In this document: positions 19,434-35,304 of the stretch, one piece after another
Numbering within the stretch: position 1 is the first letter of the stretch
Layout: every line of letters starts with the position of its first letter
Origin: Deinococcus aerius
GTDB taxonomy: Bacteria > Deinococcota > Deinococci > Deinococcales > Deinococcaceae
Assembly (NCBI RefSeq): GCF_002897375.1
Contig: NZ_BFAG01000003.1
Span: forward strand, 124,001 to 188,000
Direction: 5' to 3'
DNA length: 64,000 bases
Translations under genes and position numbers: made by a program
The notes under the pieces: model-generated
Seen by the model: only the letters and a program-made list of their open reading frames with translations
What the model was told of the DNA's origin: nothing
Databases searched by the model: none

Positions 19434-20321
19434 CTAGAACCGGAAGCTGGAAAGCTGCGCGGAGTAGCGGCCAGGGGCGTCCTCCCGCAGGGTCAGCACG
19501 CCGGTCGCCTCGTTCTTGTCCTCGTCGGTGAAGCGCCACACGCTGGTGACGATCCGCCCGGGAGGCGTGAGGGTGATTGGGGTCCAGCCCGCCGCCTTCA
19601 ACTGCGCGGCGTAGAAGTCGAGGAGCGCCGTGGCCGTGAGGGGGGACTGGATCGCCGCGCCGCTGTTCCAACTGCCGCTGCCGCCGCCGACCCCTCGGGG
19701 TTGCACGCTCGTGCCTTCCGGCGGGCGTAACGCGGGCAGGTCGGGGCGCGGAAAGCCGCCGCCCGCCTCCGAGCGCACCTGGTCCCGCAGGTTCGGATTC
19801 CGGCTCAGGTTGAGCCCCACCTGCGTCACGTTGCCCACCCGCCGGAGGGAGGCGTAGAGGGCCACGCCTTCCTCCAGCCGGTAGAAGGAGAGGAAATCGG
19901 TGGGCTCCTGGGGCAGGAACCCGGTCCCGGCGAAGGGCAGGCCCTGACGGGGAAAGGCCGTCCAGCCCCGGGCCGTCAGGGAAGTCTGGAGCGCCGAGCC
20001 GACCTGGGCGGGAGCGGCGGGGCTGTCGAGGTAGACATTCTGCGAGGTGGGAAAGTCCGGGGCGCTGCTCGTCCGCAGCACGCTGCCGATCACTCGACTT
20101 CCGGGCAGGGCGGGCAGCGGCCCCAGCGGCTGGGGCGGGAGTTGCCCGACCAGCAGCCGCGTCTCGACCTCGGAGGGGCCGAAGTCGAAGCTCAGGGCGC
20201 GCCGGACGAGTTCACGCTCGGCGGCGAGGCTCGCCGGGGTCGGGGCGGGGGCGGCGGGCGTGCCCTGGGCGAGGGCGGTGGAGAGTGTCAGCAGGGCCAG
20301 GAAAGACGAGAAGCGCCTCAT
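19434..20321 (-). CDS. Secreted protein of unknown function
   Basis: 295 aa. A signal peptide (MRRFSSFLALLTLSTALAQ) is followed by a Pro/Ala-rich stretch. The rest is a soluble, Pro- and Gly-containing domain with no motif I recognise. ATALLDFYAAQLKAAGW near the C-terminus resembles short helices in a family of Deinococcus exported proteins, in which Gly-Trp ends a DFYxxxLxxxGW unit. An earlier unit, VGSALQTSLTARGWTAFP, has the same helix-GW-strand pattern, so a two-fold repeat is likely. GGAGGTCCCC precedes the ATG. It ends 9 bp after the convergent CBS gene. Confidence 0.65.
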   Translation of the reverse strand: MRRFSSFLALLTLSTALAQGTPAAPAPTPASLAAERELVRRALSFDFGPSEVETRLLVGQLPPQPLGPLPALPGSRVIGSVLRTSSAPDFPTSQNVYLDSPAAPAQVGSALQTSLTARGWTAFPRQGLPFAGTGFLPQEPTDFLSFYRLEEGVALYASLRRVGNVTQVGLNLSRNPNLRDQVRSEAGGGFPRPDLPALRPPEGTSVQPRGVGGGSGSWNSGAAIQSPLTATALLDFYAAQLKAAGWTPITLTPPGRIVTSVWRFTDEDKNEATGVLTLREDAPGRYSAQLSSFRF

Positions 20322-20442
20322 GGGGACCTCCGGGCTGTTCGGGGAGTGGGCGGGCCACACGACCCGTCCCGCAGCTCACCCTAACGAACCGCCCGGGACC
20401 CGGAGGCCGCAAATGTGGAATGGCCCGCCTCCCGTGAAGCCC

Positions 20443-21636
<1,194 letters not shown>

Positions 21637-21702
21637 GGGGCCATCGTAGGGCGCGGGGGTGGGGCAGGCGGGGGGCGGGCTAGAGGGTTGGGGCCAGGTG
21701 CA

Positions 21703-21890
21703 ATTCTCCCTCTCCCCGCGTGGGAGAGGGTCGGGGTGAGGGGGCATGTGACCAACGCCACTTGCCCTTCCCACAAGTGGGCATAGACCTTCGGACTGGC
21801 TCTGGGACGGTGCGCCCGTTCACCCCCTCCCAACCTCCCCCCTCAAGGGGGAGGAGCTTTAGACGCCGTCCCACACGCTTTTTCTTTCTC
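21703..21890 (+). repeat. ~190-bp dispersed repeat, copy A
   Basis: It begins TTCTCCCTCTCCCC, continues GTGAGGGGGC, a variable centre, CCCGTTCACCCCC and CTCCCCCCTCAAGGGGGAGG, and ends CACACGCTTTTTC. The order is the same as in copy B at 41591-41792. It fills the 271-bp gap between two minus-strand genes; I see no coding region in it. Confidence 0.75.
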
Positions 21891-21907
21891 AAGAGCACTA
21901 AGCCGCA

Positions 21908-22945
<1,038 letters not shown>

Positions 22946-23015
22946 GCCCCCAGGCTAGCGGGTCCGCCGCCTCCCCTTCCTGACGGGGCGGATAAAGCCT
23001 CACTCATGCTGCTTC

Positions 23016-23033
23016 TTTCAGAAATTTCTGAAA
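23016..23033. promoter_or_regulatory. Perfect 18-bp palindromic operator
   Basis: TTTCAGAAATTTCTGAAA is its own reverse complement. It covers the expected -35 region of the regulator gene, whose TACACT -10 box is at 23040-23045, 6 nt before the ATG. It probably binds the regulator encoded just downstream. Confidence 0.75.
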
Positions 23034-23051
23034 AGAGCGTACACTCTGAAT

Positions 23052-23515
23052 ATGGAGGAGCGGGGGCTCTTTATCGAACGGACCGGGGTGATGCTGGAAT
23101 TCATCGGCATCCCGCGGGTGGCGGGGCGGGTGCTGGGCGCCCTGCTCATCGCGCCGCCCGAGGGGCACACGGCGAGCGAGCTGGCCGGGCTTCTCCACGC
23201 GAGCCGGGCGGGCATCAGCACGGGGACCACGTACCTCACGCGGGTGGGCCTGATCGAGCGGGCGCCGCGTCCGGGCGAGCGGGCCGACCGCTTCCGCATG
23301 CGGCCACACGCCTGGGCCACCCTGATGGAGCAGGGCAACCGCAGACTCGGAACTCTGCACGACCTCGCCGTGGAGGGGCAGCGCATCCTCCCACCCGGCG
23401 CCGACCCCGGGCCGCTACGCGAGATGGAGGAGTTCTTCGCGCTGTGGCTGCGGCTTTACCCCGACATTCTGAGGCGCTGGCACGCCGCCGAGCGGGCCAG
23501 CACGGGAGGCGAGTC

Positions 23516-23519
<4 letters not shown>
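23052..23519 (+). CDS. GbsR/MarR-type transcriptional regulator
   Basis: 155 aa. The N-terminal half is a winged helix: GIPRVAGRVLGALLIAPPEG is the GbsR-family opening, HTASELAGLLHASRAGISTGTTYLTR is the helix-turn-helix, and ERADRFRMRP is the wing. The C-terminal helices probably dimerise. It is the first gene of a three-gene run: its TGA overlaps the ATG of the ABC ATPase (ATGA). A perfect palindrome over its own promoter indicates autoregulation and control of the transporter. The inducer is unknown; the family responds to compatible solutes or to drugs. ATG 23052 is leaderless. Confidence 0.85.
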
Positions 23520-24419
<900 letters not shown>

Positions 24420-24430
<11 letters not shown>

Positions 24431-25208
24431 GGTGTTTCGGCAGGCCCTGCGGGACACGCGGCGCGGGCTGGGCTGGTGGGCCGTCGGGCTCACCCTGTAC
24501 GTGCTGCTGATCCTGGCCTTCTACCCCTCCATCAAGGGCGATCCGGCGATCAGCCAGGTGATCCAGAACCTGCCCGAGGCGCTGCGTTCCCTGTTCGGGG
24601 AAGACTTCAGCAGCCCTGCCGGGTACGTGGGCGGGCGGCTCTTCAGCCTGATGCCGGTCCTGCTCAGCGTGTTCGCGGGATTGAATGGCGCGGCGCTGAT
24701 CGCGGGGGCGGAGGCGCGGGGGCACCTGGAGCTGCCGCTCTCGCAGCCCCTCTCGCGCGGGGCGCTCCTGGCCGGGCGGGCGCTCGCGCTCCTCGTGCTG
24801 CTGCTCGGCCTGGGGTTCGTGCTGTTCCTGAGCACCTGGGTCTTCGGGCAGCTTTTCCAGGCCCCGCTGCCCGCCGCCCGGGTGCTGGAGACGGCGGCGC
24901 TGCACACGCTGGGCGCCTGGGTCTTCGGGGCGCTCGCCCTGGCGGTGGGGGCCGCGACCGGAAAGCCGGGGCTCGCCTCTGCCCTGGGCGCGGGGCTGGG
25001 AATTGGGCTGGTCGTGGTGCACACCCTCTCCGGGCAGGTGACGGCCCTCAAGGACACCGGGTGGCTCAACCCCTGGCACGCCGCGCTGGCCGAGTCGCCG
25101 CTCAGGAATGCCGTGGGCGCCGCGCCGCTGCTCGCCTGCCTGCTCGTGGGGCTGGTGTGGCTGCTCGTGGCGACGCCACTCTTCGGGAACCGGGACGTGG
25201 GCCGCTGA
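24420..25208 (+). CDS. ABC-2 type transporter permease
   Basis: 262 aa. About six hydrophobic segments are visible (residues ~18-38, 75-100, 115-135, 155-175, 180-205 and 235-255), typical of an ABC-2 permease. An amphipathic N-terminal helix precedes the first segment. A periplasmic stretch of ~45 residues after segment 1 (DPAISQVIQNLPEALRS ...) matches the family hallmark of ABC-2 subunits. It likely exports a drug, lipid or polymer. The substrate is not readable. It overlaps the ATPase gene. Confidence 0.87.
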
Positions 25209-25235
25209 GCCCCCCGCCATGCTCTAGCCTGAACC

Positions 25236-26585
<1,350 letters not shown>

Positions 26586-26686
26586 CGTCGTCAGGGGGGT
26601 GAGAATCAGCCAGACTTTTATCCTGCCGCGGTACAGCTTCTCCCTGACCAAACAACAGTTTTCTTTGGCTCTGGACTTGGGAAGTG

Positions 26687-26752
26687 GTCACGCTGAGCCG
26701 GGGGCGGAGGGTCTTCCGCCGTTTTGGACCTTCCGCTCGCGCTCAGGGTGAC
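26687..26752. repeat. GTCACGCTGAG inverted-repeat element, copy E1
   Basis: GTCACGCTGAG (26687-26697) faces CTCAGGGTGAC (26742-26752), ten of eleven pairing. The right 27 nt match the copy at 37088-37114 at all but two positions. It lies in the 183-bp gap between two convergent genes. Confidence 0.72.
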
Positions 26753-26768
26753 AACGCTTCTGCTGAGC

Positions 26769-28634
26769 TCAAAGCCTGGAGTCCGCCTGCCGTCCCACCT
26801 CCCCGCCGCACAGCTCCCGCTCGGCGGCCTCCCAGGCACGGCGGGCGGCGTCGGCGCTGGCGGCCAGGCCCTGCCCGTCGAGGATGACAATCAATTGCTC
26901 GTGCAGATGCGCCGCGTAGGGTTCCAGCGCGATGGCCCGCCTGAGCCAGGTGGCGGCCTCGTGCGGGGTCGGGGCCCCTGCGGCGAGGCGTTCACACAGG
27001 TTCAGGGCCGCGTCGTGCAGGCGGGTGCGCCAGACCTGCGCCCACTCGCGCGGAATCTCGGGCAGGAAGGGACCCGCGTAGGCGTCCAGCGCCTCCTGGG
27101 GAGAGGCACCACCCTCCAATGCGGCGAGCAAGGCATGAGCGTCCAGCCGCAGACGCAGGGAGGGGCTGAGTGCGTAGAGCCCGTCACGAAAGGTCACGGC
27201 CGGGCCGTCCGAATGGGTCCCCAGGGCCGCGCGCAGGGCGCCCAGGTTCGCCTTGAGCTGCCCGGCGGCGCGCTCCCCCGTCCCCGAGTAGAGGTCGTGC
27301 AGCAGTGTGTCCCGCCGGGTGGGGCCATTCAGGGCCAGGTACACCAGGAGTTCCGCCGCCCGTTGCAGGGGGAGGGATGGCTGCACGTCCAGCCTCCCCA
27401 GGGTGCGGACGGTCACGCCGGGGCGCGGCCAGGTCCGGGGCCAGTCGGGGCGGGCGGCCAGCACACCGAACAGGGGTTGGAACGCGGGGTCCACGTCGAG
27501 GACGGCGGGGCTGCCCACGCGCCGCAGGTGGGCGAGGACGGCCTTGGCCGTGCGCTCGGAGAGGGAGCCCTGAGCCAGTTCCAACGCCGCGAGATGCAGC
27601 GGGACGCGCGAGGCCCAGAACAGTTCCGCCCGCTGGCCCCGCCGCACCTCCCGGGGGTCGGGGACGGGTGAGAGGAGCGCCCCCAGGAAGCGGCAGGCGT
27701 CCTGAACGTGCGCGGAGGCCCGGGGCAGGCGGTTGCCGAGGGCCACCAGGGCCGCCCGGGCGGCGGCCGTCTCCCCGGCCAGTCGCAGCGCGTCCACCCC
27801 GCGCAGCGCGAAGGTGAGGGCCTGCGCGGGCGTCGCGGCGTCGAGGGCGGCCTGCTCCGCCGCGCGGTAGAAGGTGAGGGCGGTGCGGGGCGAGCCGCGC
27901 CACAGGGCCAGGTCACCGCGCATCGCCAGGAGGGTGGGCAGGAAGGCGGGGTTGGCCTGCCGGGCCAGCCGTCCGGCGGCCTCCAGTTCCTGCTCGGCGT
28001 CCCCCAGGCGGCCCAGCACCATCAGGCGGTCGGAGAGGTCGACGCGGGTGAGCAGGGTCTGCGCGGCGTGCCCCAGGCCCGCGAACAGGTCCCGGGCGCG
28101 GGTCAGGTCCGCCACCGCCGCCGCCACCCGCCCCGCCGACACGTGGGCGTAATGCCGCAGCCACAGGGCCCCGGCGATCCGCACCACGTCCCCCGACGCC
28201 TCGGCCGCCCTCACCGCCGCGGCGACCAGGGCGGGAAACTCGCGGCGCGGCCCCCCCAGGTACGCGCTCAGGGCGAGGGCGTGGGCCGTGAGCGCCGCCT
28301 CCGCGGGCGTGCGGGCCAGCGGGCGCGACTCGGCGAGGTAGGCGCGGGCCTCCGCGTGCCGCCCCTGCCGCAGGGCGAGCCCGGCCAGCGTCAGCAGGCC
28401 CAGGTGCCCGATCTCGCCGGAGGCCCGGCGGGGCAGCAGCATCGCCTGCGCCCGCACCGGCTCCCCGCACTCGCCCAGCGCGAAGGCCAGGAGCTCCTCC
28501 CCGCGGGGCGAGCGCCCAGGCAGGTCCCGCAGCAGCCGGACGACCTCCGCGTGGTTCCTCGCGGCGTGGGCCGCCTCCGCCCGCCCTTCCTCCGCAGCCA
28601 CCTGCTGCCCGGCCATGCCCAGCGTCAACGCCAT
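26769..28634 (-). CDS. Large regulator with helical repeats and C-terminal BTAD/SARP-type module
   Basis: 621 aa. Residues ~1-390 are Ala/Leu/Arg-rich paired helices in TPR-like units. Residues ~425-510 form an OmpR-like winged helix variant (VTVRTLGRLDVQ, then a short helix pair RRDTLLHDLYSGTGERAAGQLKANLGALRAAL). The rest is a bacterial transcriptional activation (BTAD) helical domain. The order, sensor repeats first and DNA-binding module last, is the reverse of classical SARPs and is common in Deinococcus-Thermus proteins. I see no NTPase motif. TAACAT lies 5 nt before the ATG at 28634. It is divergent from two secreted-protein genes, which are plausible targets. Confidence 0.75.
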   Translation of the reverse strand: MALTLGMAGQQVAAEEGRAEAAHAARNHAEVVRLLRDLPGRSPRGEELLAFALGECGEPVRAQAMLLPRRASGEIGHLGLLTLAGLALRQGRHAEARAYLAESRPLARTPAEAALTAHALALSAYLGGPRREFPALVAAAVRAAEASGDVVRIAGALWLRHYAHVSAGRVAAAVADLTRARDLFAGLGHAAQTLLTRVDLSDRLMVLGRLGDAEQELEAAGRLARQANPAFLPTLLAMRGDLALWRGSPRTALTFYRAAEQAALDAATPAQALTFALRGVDALRLAGETAAARAALVALGNRLPRASAHVQDACRFLGALLSPVPDPREVRRGQRAELFWASRVPLHLAALELAQGSLSERTAKAVLAHLRRVGSPAVLDVDPAFQPLFGVLAARPDWPRTWPRPGVTVRTLGRLDVQPSLPLQRAAELLVYLALNGPTRRDTLLHDLYSGTGERAAGQLKANLGALRAALGTHSDGPAVTFRDGLYALSPSLRLRLDAHALLAALEGGASPQEALDAYAGPFLPEIPREWAQVWRTRLHDAALNLCERLAAGAPTPHEAATWLRRAIALEPYAAHLHEQLIVILDGQGLAASADAARRAWEAAERELCGGEVGRQADSRL

Positions 28635-28789
28635 GGGGCATGTTACGGCACTCCTCTCTTTTTGCCGTGCAGAACAGGATTGAGGCTGACACAAAACCTT
28701 TGCCAAGCCTTCATCTGAGTTTTCCGGGGCTGCCCGGCTCCTCCCTAGACTCGGCTCAGGCTCTTCGTCTTTCCCGGAAGGAGATTCAG

Positions 28790-29506
28790 ATGCGTCACCT
28801 CGCACCCTTCTTCGGCCTGTCCGCTCTTCTCGTCCTCCCCCCCGCGTGGGCGGCCCCCGTCCAGGGTTCCTACGTCCTGAGCGTCAGCAGCCTCGACAAC
28901 ACCTTCACGACGGCGGGAGACCTCACCGTCACCATCGGGGGGAAGACCTTCAAGGCGGGGGCGGACGGCTCCCTGAAAACCGAGGTCACGGGGTATCTGA
29001 AGCCCGGCCCCAATCCCGTTCGCATCCGCTGGGGAAGTCATTGCAACATCAGCTGCGGCGTGCAGATCGCCTACGCGACCGAGAAGGGGCGCTACCGCAC
29101 CGTGTTCGATTTCAAGGTGGGGACCTACAACCCCGGGCGGGGCGACTACACCTACACCGTCGTGGCCGACGGGCCGCGCGGGGCCGGGCGGGTCAGCACG
29201 GGGAGCGCCGACCGGCAGACCCTGCTCAAGACCAACATCCCGGGGGGCTTCGTGCAGGTGTGGGTGAACGGCTCGCCCCTGGGCGACTTCCCGGGGATCG
29301 TGGACCGCGACATCAGCGGGTACGTGAGGCCCGGCGAGAACACCCTGAAGATCGTCTGGGACAAGAAGTACGGCTCGCAGAGACCGTTCGGGAGCCTGAG
29401 CGTCGCCTACGCGGACCGGGTCAACAACTTCAAGACCCTGTGGCAACTCCTGAGCAGCGGCACGGCCCCGAGGACGGCGACGTACACCTTCACCGTGCCG
29501 CAGTGA
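28790..29506 (+). CDS. Secreted protein made of two homologous repeats
   Basis: 238 aa with a signal peptide ending AWAAPV. After it, two halves of ~100 residues align: TGYLKPGPNPVRIRW / SGYVRPGENTLKIVW, VQIAYATEKGRYRTVF / LSVAYADRVNNFKTLW and DYTYTVVAD / TATYTFTVPQ. The protein is thus a tandem duplication of a beta-sandwich-like domain. Two cysteines (CNISC) occur only in the first repeat. Function is unknown; ligand or carbohydrate binding would fit the fold type. GGAAGGAG lies upstream of the ATG. It is followed 23 bp later by another secreted-protein gene. Confidence 0.7.
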   Translation: MRHLAPFFGLSALLVLPPAWAAPVQGSYVLSVSSLDNTFTTAGDLTVTIGGKTFKAGADGSLKTEVTGYLKPGPNPVRIRWGSHCNISCGVQIAYATEKGRYRTVFDFKVGTYNPGRGDYTYTVVADGPRGAGRVSTGSADRQTLLKTNIPGGFVQVWVNGSPLGDFPGIVDRDISGYVRPGENTLKIVWDKKYGSQRPFGSLSVAYADRVNNFKTLWQLLSSGTAPRTATYTFTVPQ

Positions 29507-29529
29507 CCCCCGGGCGAAAGGAGCAGAAC

Positions 29530-30108
29530 ATGGTGGGCAAACGGACCAACATCGGTGCGGCCCTGGCCGCGAGCCTGGCCCTGGTTTCGGGGACCGCGTG
29601 GGCGCAGACCCCCGCGCGGACGAGTCCCGGCGGCGCGAACCAGCGCGTCTCGCTGGAGGGCTGCGTCGGCGAGTACCTGTTCAACGGCATTTGGCGGCTC
29701 AAGGTGCTGGGCGTCCGGCCCTTCCACAAGGCCCCGGACCGGTACAACCCGGCGCGGCCCGGCTACGCCGTGAGCGTCGAACTTCGCAACGGCACGCGGG
29801 AGACCCTGAGCCCGGCCCAGACCGGCTTCGACTTCGCCTACGGGGCGGACGACCTCATCGTTGCCGACGGGACCACCTACGAGGAGATCACGCCGAACGC
29901 CGTGGCGCTGAAGTTCAGGAAGGTGCCCCAGGCGGGCGTGCTGCGGGCGACCCTGGAGTTCTACGCCCCCGAGGGCACGAAGGTGGCCCAGAAGGCGACC
30001 AAGCTCCTGATGAACGTGGATTTCTCCAGGGCGAACGCCTGGCAGTTCAGGGCCCGCTACACCACCCCCACACCCAGCTTCCGGGTGAACCTCACCTGCC
30101 AGAAGTAG
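29530..30108 (+). CDS. Secreted protein of unknown function, partner of 28790-29506
   Basis: 192 aa. The signal peptide ends at GTAWAQ. The mature protein has EGCVGEYLFNGIWRLKVLGVRPF near the start and TCQK at the end, so the two cysteines may form one disulfide. Beta-rich segments VSVELRNGTRETLSPAQTGFDFAYG and VLRATLEFYAPEGTKV suggest an Ig-like or DUF4352-like sandwich. AAAGGAG precedes the ATG. It is in an operon with the two-repeat secreted protein, and the BTAD regulator lies divergently upstream. Its stop is 17 bp from that of the convergent serA. Confidence 0.68.
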   Translation: MVGKRTNIGAALAASLALVSGTAWAQTPARTSPGGANQRVSLEGCVGEYLFNGIWRLKVLGVRPFHKAPDRYNPARPGYAVSVELRNGTRETLSPAQTGFDFAYGADDLIVADGTTYEEITPNAVALKFRKVPQAGVLRATLEFYAPEGTKVAQKATKLLMNVDFSRANAWQFRARYTTPTPSFRVNLTCQK

Positions 30109-30124
30109 GGCGGCCCTTCCCCGC

Positions 30125-31753
<1,629 letters not shown>

Positions 31754-31849
31754 GCGGTCAGGGTAAGCGCCCCGGCGGGAGGCGGGAGGGAGTTGGCTAG
31801 GGGAAGCGTCCAGCCCCTACGGTCAACTCTTCGTGAAGATAGACTTTAT

Positions 31850-31867
31850 TTTTAGGCTGTCCTAAAA
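31850..31867. promoter_or_regulatory. MntR/DtxR-like operator at the mntH promoter
   Basis: TTTTAGG-CTGT-CCTAAAA is a perfect 7-bp inverted repeat that resembles DtxR/MntR boxes (TTAGG...CCTAA). It overlaps the TAAAAT -10 box (31863-31868), which ends 5 nt before the mntH ATG. Binding of Mn-loaded repressor here would block transcription. The regulator is not in the window. Confidence 0.72.
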
Positions 31868-31873
31868 TCGGGC

Positions 31874-33193
<1,320 letters not shown>

Positions 33194-33200
33194 CGCCCGT

Positions 33201-33293
33201 GAGTGGGAAGTGGGGAGTGGTCAGTGGAAAAAGCGGCAAGAGCAGAAGGCTGAAGCCACGGCTCCCACTTCCTACTCACCACTCCCCACTGAC
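33201..33293. repeat. AGTGG-armed repeat element, copy 2
   Basis: Arms at 33201-33225 and 33263-33293 are the inverse of those of copy 1 (10390-10500): 25 of 25 and 28 of 31 matches. The 37-nt core differs completely from that of copy 1, although both give a run of T when read with the arms in the same order. The right arm overlaps the end of aat and codes its last six residues and stop. Confidence 0.82.
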
Positions 33294-33910
33294 AGCGACA
33301 CGTCCCGCCCCAGCGCGTCCCACAGCCGCCTGCGGTACTCCTCCCCGCTCACCTCGTACACGCCCAGCCGGGCGAGGTGGGGGTTCTGAATCTGGGCGTC
33401 GAACAGGGTAAACCCCCGCGCGTGCAGGTGCGCGGCGAGGCCGACGAGCGCGACCTTGCTCGCGTTCGTGACCCGGTGGAACTTGCTCTCGGCGATAAAG
33501 GCGCCCCCCAGCGCGAGGCCCAGGATGCCCCCCGCCAGTTCCCCGTCCCGCCAGACCTCGAAGGAATGGGCGAGGCCGGTGGCGTGCAGGTGCGCGTACG
33601 TCGCGGCCAGCGGCGGGCTGATCCACTCGCCGTCGCGGGGCGGTGAGCCCGGCAACCGTCCCCGGCACCCCTCCACCACCTCGGCGAAGGCGGTGTCGAT
33701 CCGCACCTCGAACCGGCCCAGCTCGCGCCGCAGCCGCCGCGCCACGTGCAGCCCCTGTGCCTCGGTGAGCGGCACGAGCGCCCGGCGGTCCACCGCGTAC
33801 CACTGCACGCCGTCCCCGTTGTCCATCAGGAAGGCGCCGCCCGCATAGCCCCGCGCCACCTCGCGGGTGAGGGGGTCGGGGTGGTTCAGGAAGTGTGAGG
33901 CTGGGGGCAT
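33272..33910 (-). CDS. aat: Leucyl/phenylalanyl-tRNA--protein transferase
   Basis: 212 aa. It adds Leu or Phe from aminoacyl-tRNA to N-terminal Arg/Lys of proteins, feeding the N-end rule pathway (ClpS/ClpAP). The family core is present: DGEWISPPLAATYAHLHATGLAHSFEVW..., GGILGLALGGAFIAESKFHR, and HARGFTLFDAQ followed by HLARLGVYEVSG. The N-terminal part is shorter and more divergent than in E. coli. The last six residues (SVGSGE) and the TAG come from the arm of a repeat element, so the native 3' end has been replaced. The window does not show clpS. Confidence 0.88.
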   Translation of the reverse strand: MPPASHFLNHPDPLTREVARGYAGGAFLMDNGDGVQWYAVDRRALVPLTEAQGLHVARRLRRELGRFEVRIDTAFAEVVEGCRGRLPGSPPRDGEWISPPLAATYAHLHATGLAHSFEVWRDGELAGGILGLALGGAFIAESKFHRVTNASKVALVGLAAHLHARGFTLFDAQIQNPHLARLGVYEVSGEEYRRRLWDALGRDVSLSVGSGE

Positions 33911-33960
33911 GGGGGAAGTGGGCAGTGGTATGTGGGAAGTGGAACAGAAGGGGAAGCCTC
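33908..33960. repeat. Partial AGTGG-type repeat
   Basis: GGGGGAAGTGGGCAGTGG and TGTGGGAAGTGGAAC resemble the arms of the elements at 10390 and 33201 but without a partner arm. It lies between aat and the thioesterase gene, at the aat start codon. Confidence 0.45.
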
Positions 33961-33994
33961 GCCGGGAACGCGGTGAGCGGGACCCTTCACCCCC

Positions 33995-34414
<420 letters not shown>

Positions 34415-34472
34415 CCGGGCCAGGCTAGCAGCGCCCGGTGAGGGAAACACTGCCCCCGATGGGGGAATCCTC

Positions 34473-35225
34473 TCAGTACGGCAACGCGGCCAGCCGCAGC
34501 AGGGTCTCGCGGGCCTCGGCGGCGCTGCCCAGGCGGCGGGTGCGGTCGGGCTCGGTCAGGGCGGTGAGGAGGGCGTCGAGGGGGTCGGAGGTGGGGGGCG
34601 GCGGCAGGTCCGGCCCGGAGAGGGCGCCGTGCAGCCCCCAGCCCAGCAGCACGCCCACGCTGTAGAGGTCGCTCTCGGGACCCAGGTGCTCGCCGCGCGC
34701 CGCCTCGGGGCTCTGGAAGGCGGCGGTGCCCATGCGGGTGGGGGTGGCGAAGGCCTCGCGGGTGGGGCCGGAGAGGTCGAGGTCCACGAGTTTGGCGCTG
34801 CCGTCCGGCTCGACGAGGATGTTCTCGGGCTTCACGTCGCGGTGGACGATCCCGCGCCCATGCAGGTAGCCCAGCCCGTCGAGCAGGTGGACGAGCGTGA
34901 GCAGGAAGGCCCGGCGGTCGTGCGTCAGGGCCGGGCGGCGGGCGTAGCGGTCGAACAGCACCGCGCCGCGCGCCAGGGTCACGATCAGGGCCGGGTGGCC
35001 GTCAATCCGCACCGGGGCGAGCACCCGCGCCAAACGTGGGTGGTCGAGCAGGGCGCCGTTGCCGTACTCGCGCAGGGCGTGCGAGGCGAAGCGGGGGTCG
35101 AAGATCTTTACGGCGCACGGCTGCCCGGCGGGACCCACGGCGAAATACACCACGCTGTGTGACCCCCGCCCGAGGGGCCGCACGAGCCGCACCCCCTCCC
35201 CCACCACCTGACCGGCCAGCGGCAT
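34473..35225 (-). CDS. Eukaryote-like Ser/Thr protein kinase with altered DFG motif
   Basis: 250 aa, a bare kinase domain without a membrane helix or PASTA repeats. The Gly loop is GRGSHSVVY (19-27), the ATP lysine is Lys40 in CAVKIF, and the catalytic loop is HRDVKPEN from His128. The Mg-binding motif, usually DFG, reads Asp148-Leu-Asp150: the metal-binding Asp is kept but Gly is replaced by Asp. The activation segment ends FQSPEA rather than APE, with [10 protein letters not shown] following. It could be active with unusual regulation or be impaired. TAGCGT lies 7 nt before the ATG at 35225. It is divergent from the patatin gene. Confidence 0.88.
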   Translation of the reverse strand: MPLAGQVVGEGVRLVRPLGRGSHSVVYFAVGPAGQPCAVKIFDPRFASHALREYGNGALLDHPRLARVLAPVRIDGHPALIVTLARGAVLFDRYARRPALTHDRRAFLLTLVHLLDGLGYLHGRGIVHRDVKPENILVEPDGSAKLVDLDLSGPTREAFATPTRMGTAAFQSPEAARGEHLGPESDLYSVGVLLGWGLHGALSGPDLPPPPTSDPLDALLTALTEPDRTRRLGSAAEARETLLRLAALPY

Positions 35226-35304
35226 CCCCCCCACGCTACCGCAGGGGCGGGGCCGGGTGGTAGCCCCGGCGGGTGGTCCCCCTCCCCCGGGTAGACTCCT
35301 CCCC

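Noticed and set aside
34473..35225. The kinase as a phage-defence or operon-embedded two-gene defence system
   Set aside because: It stands alone with its own promoter. No nuclease, ATPase or membrane effector gene is beside it.
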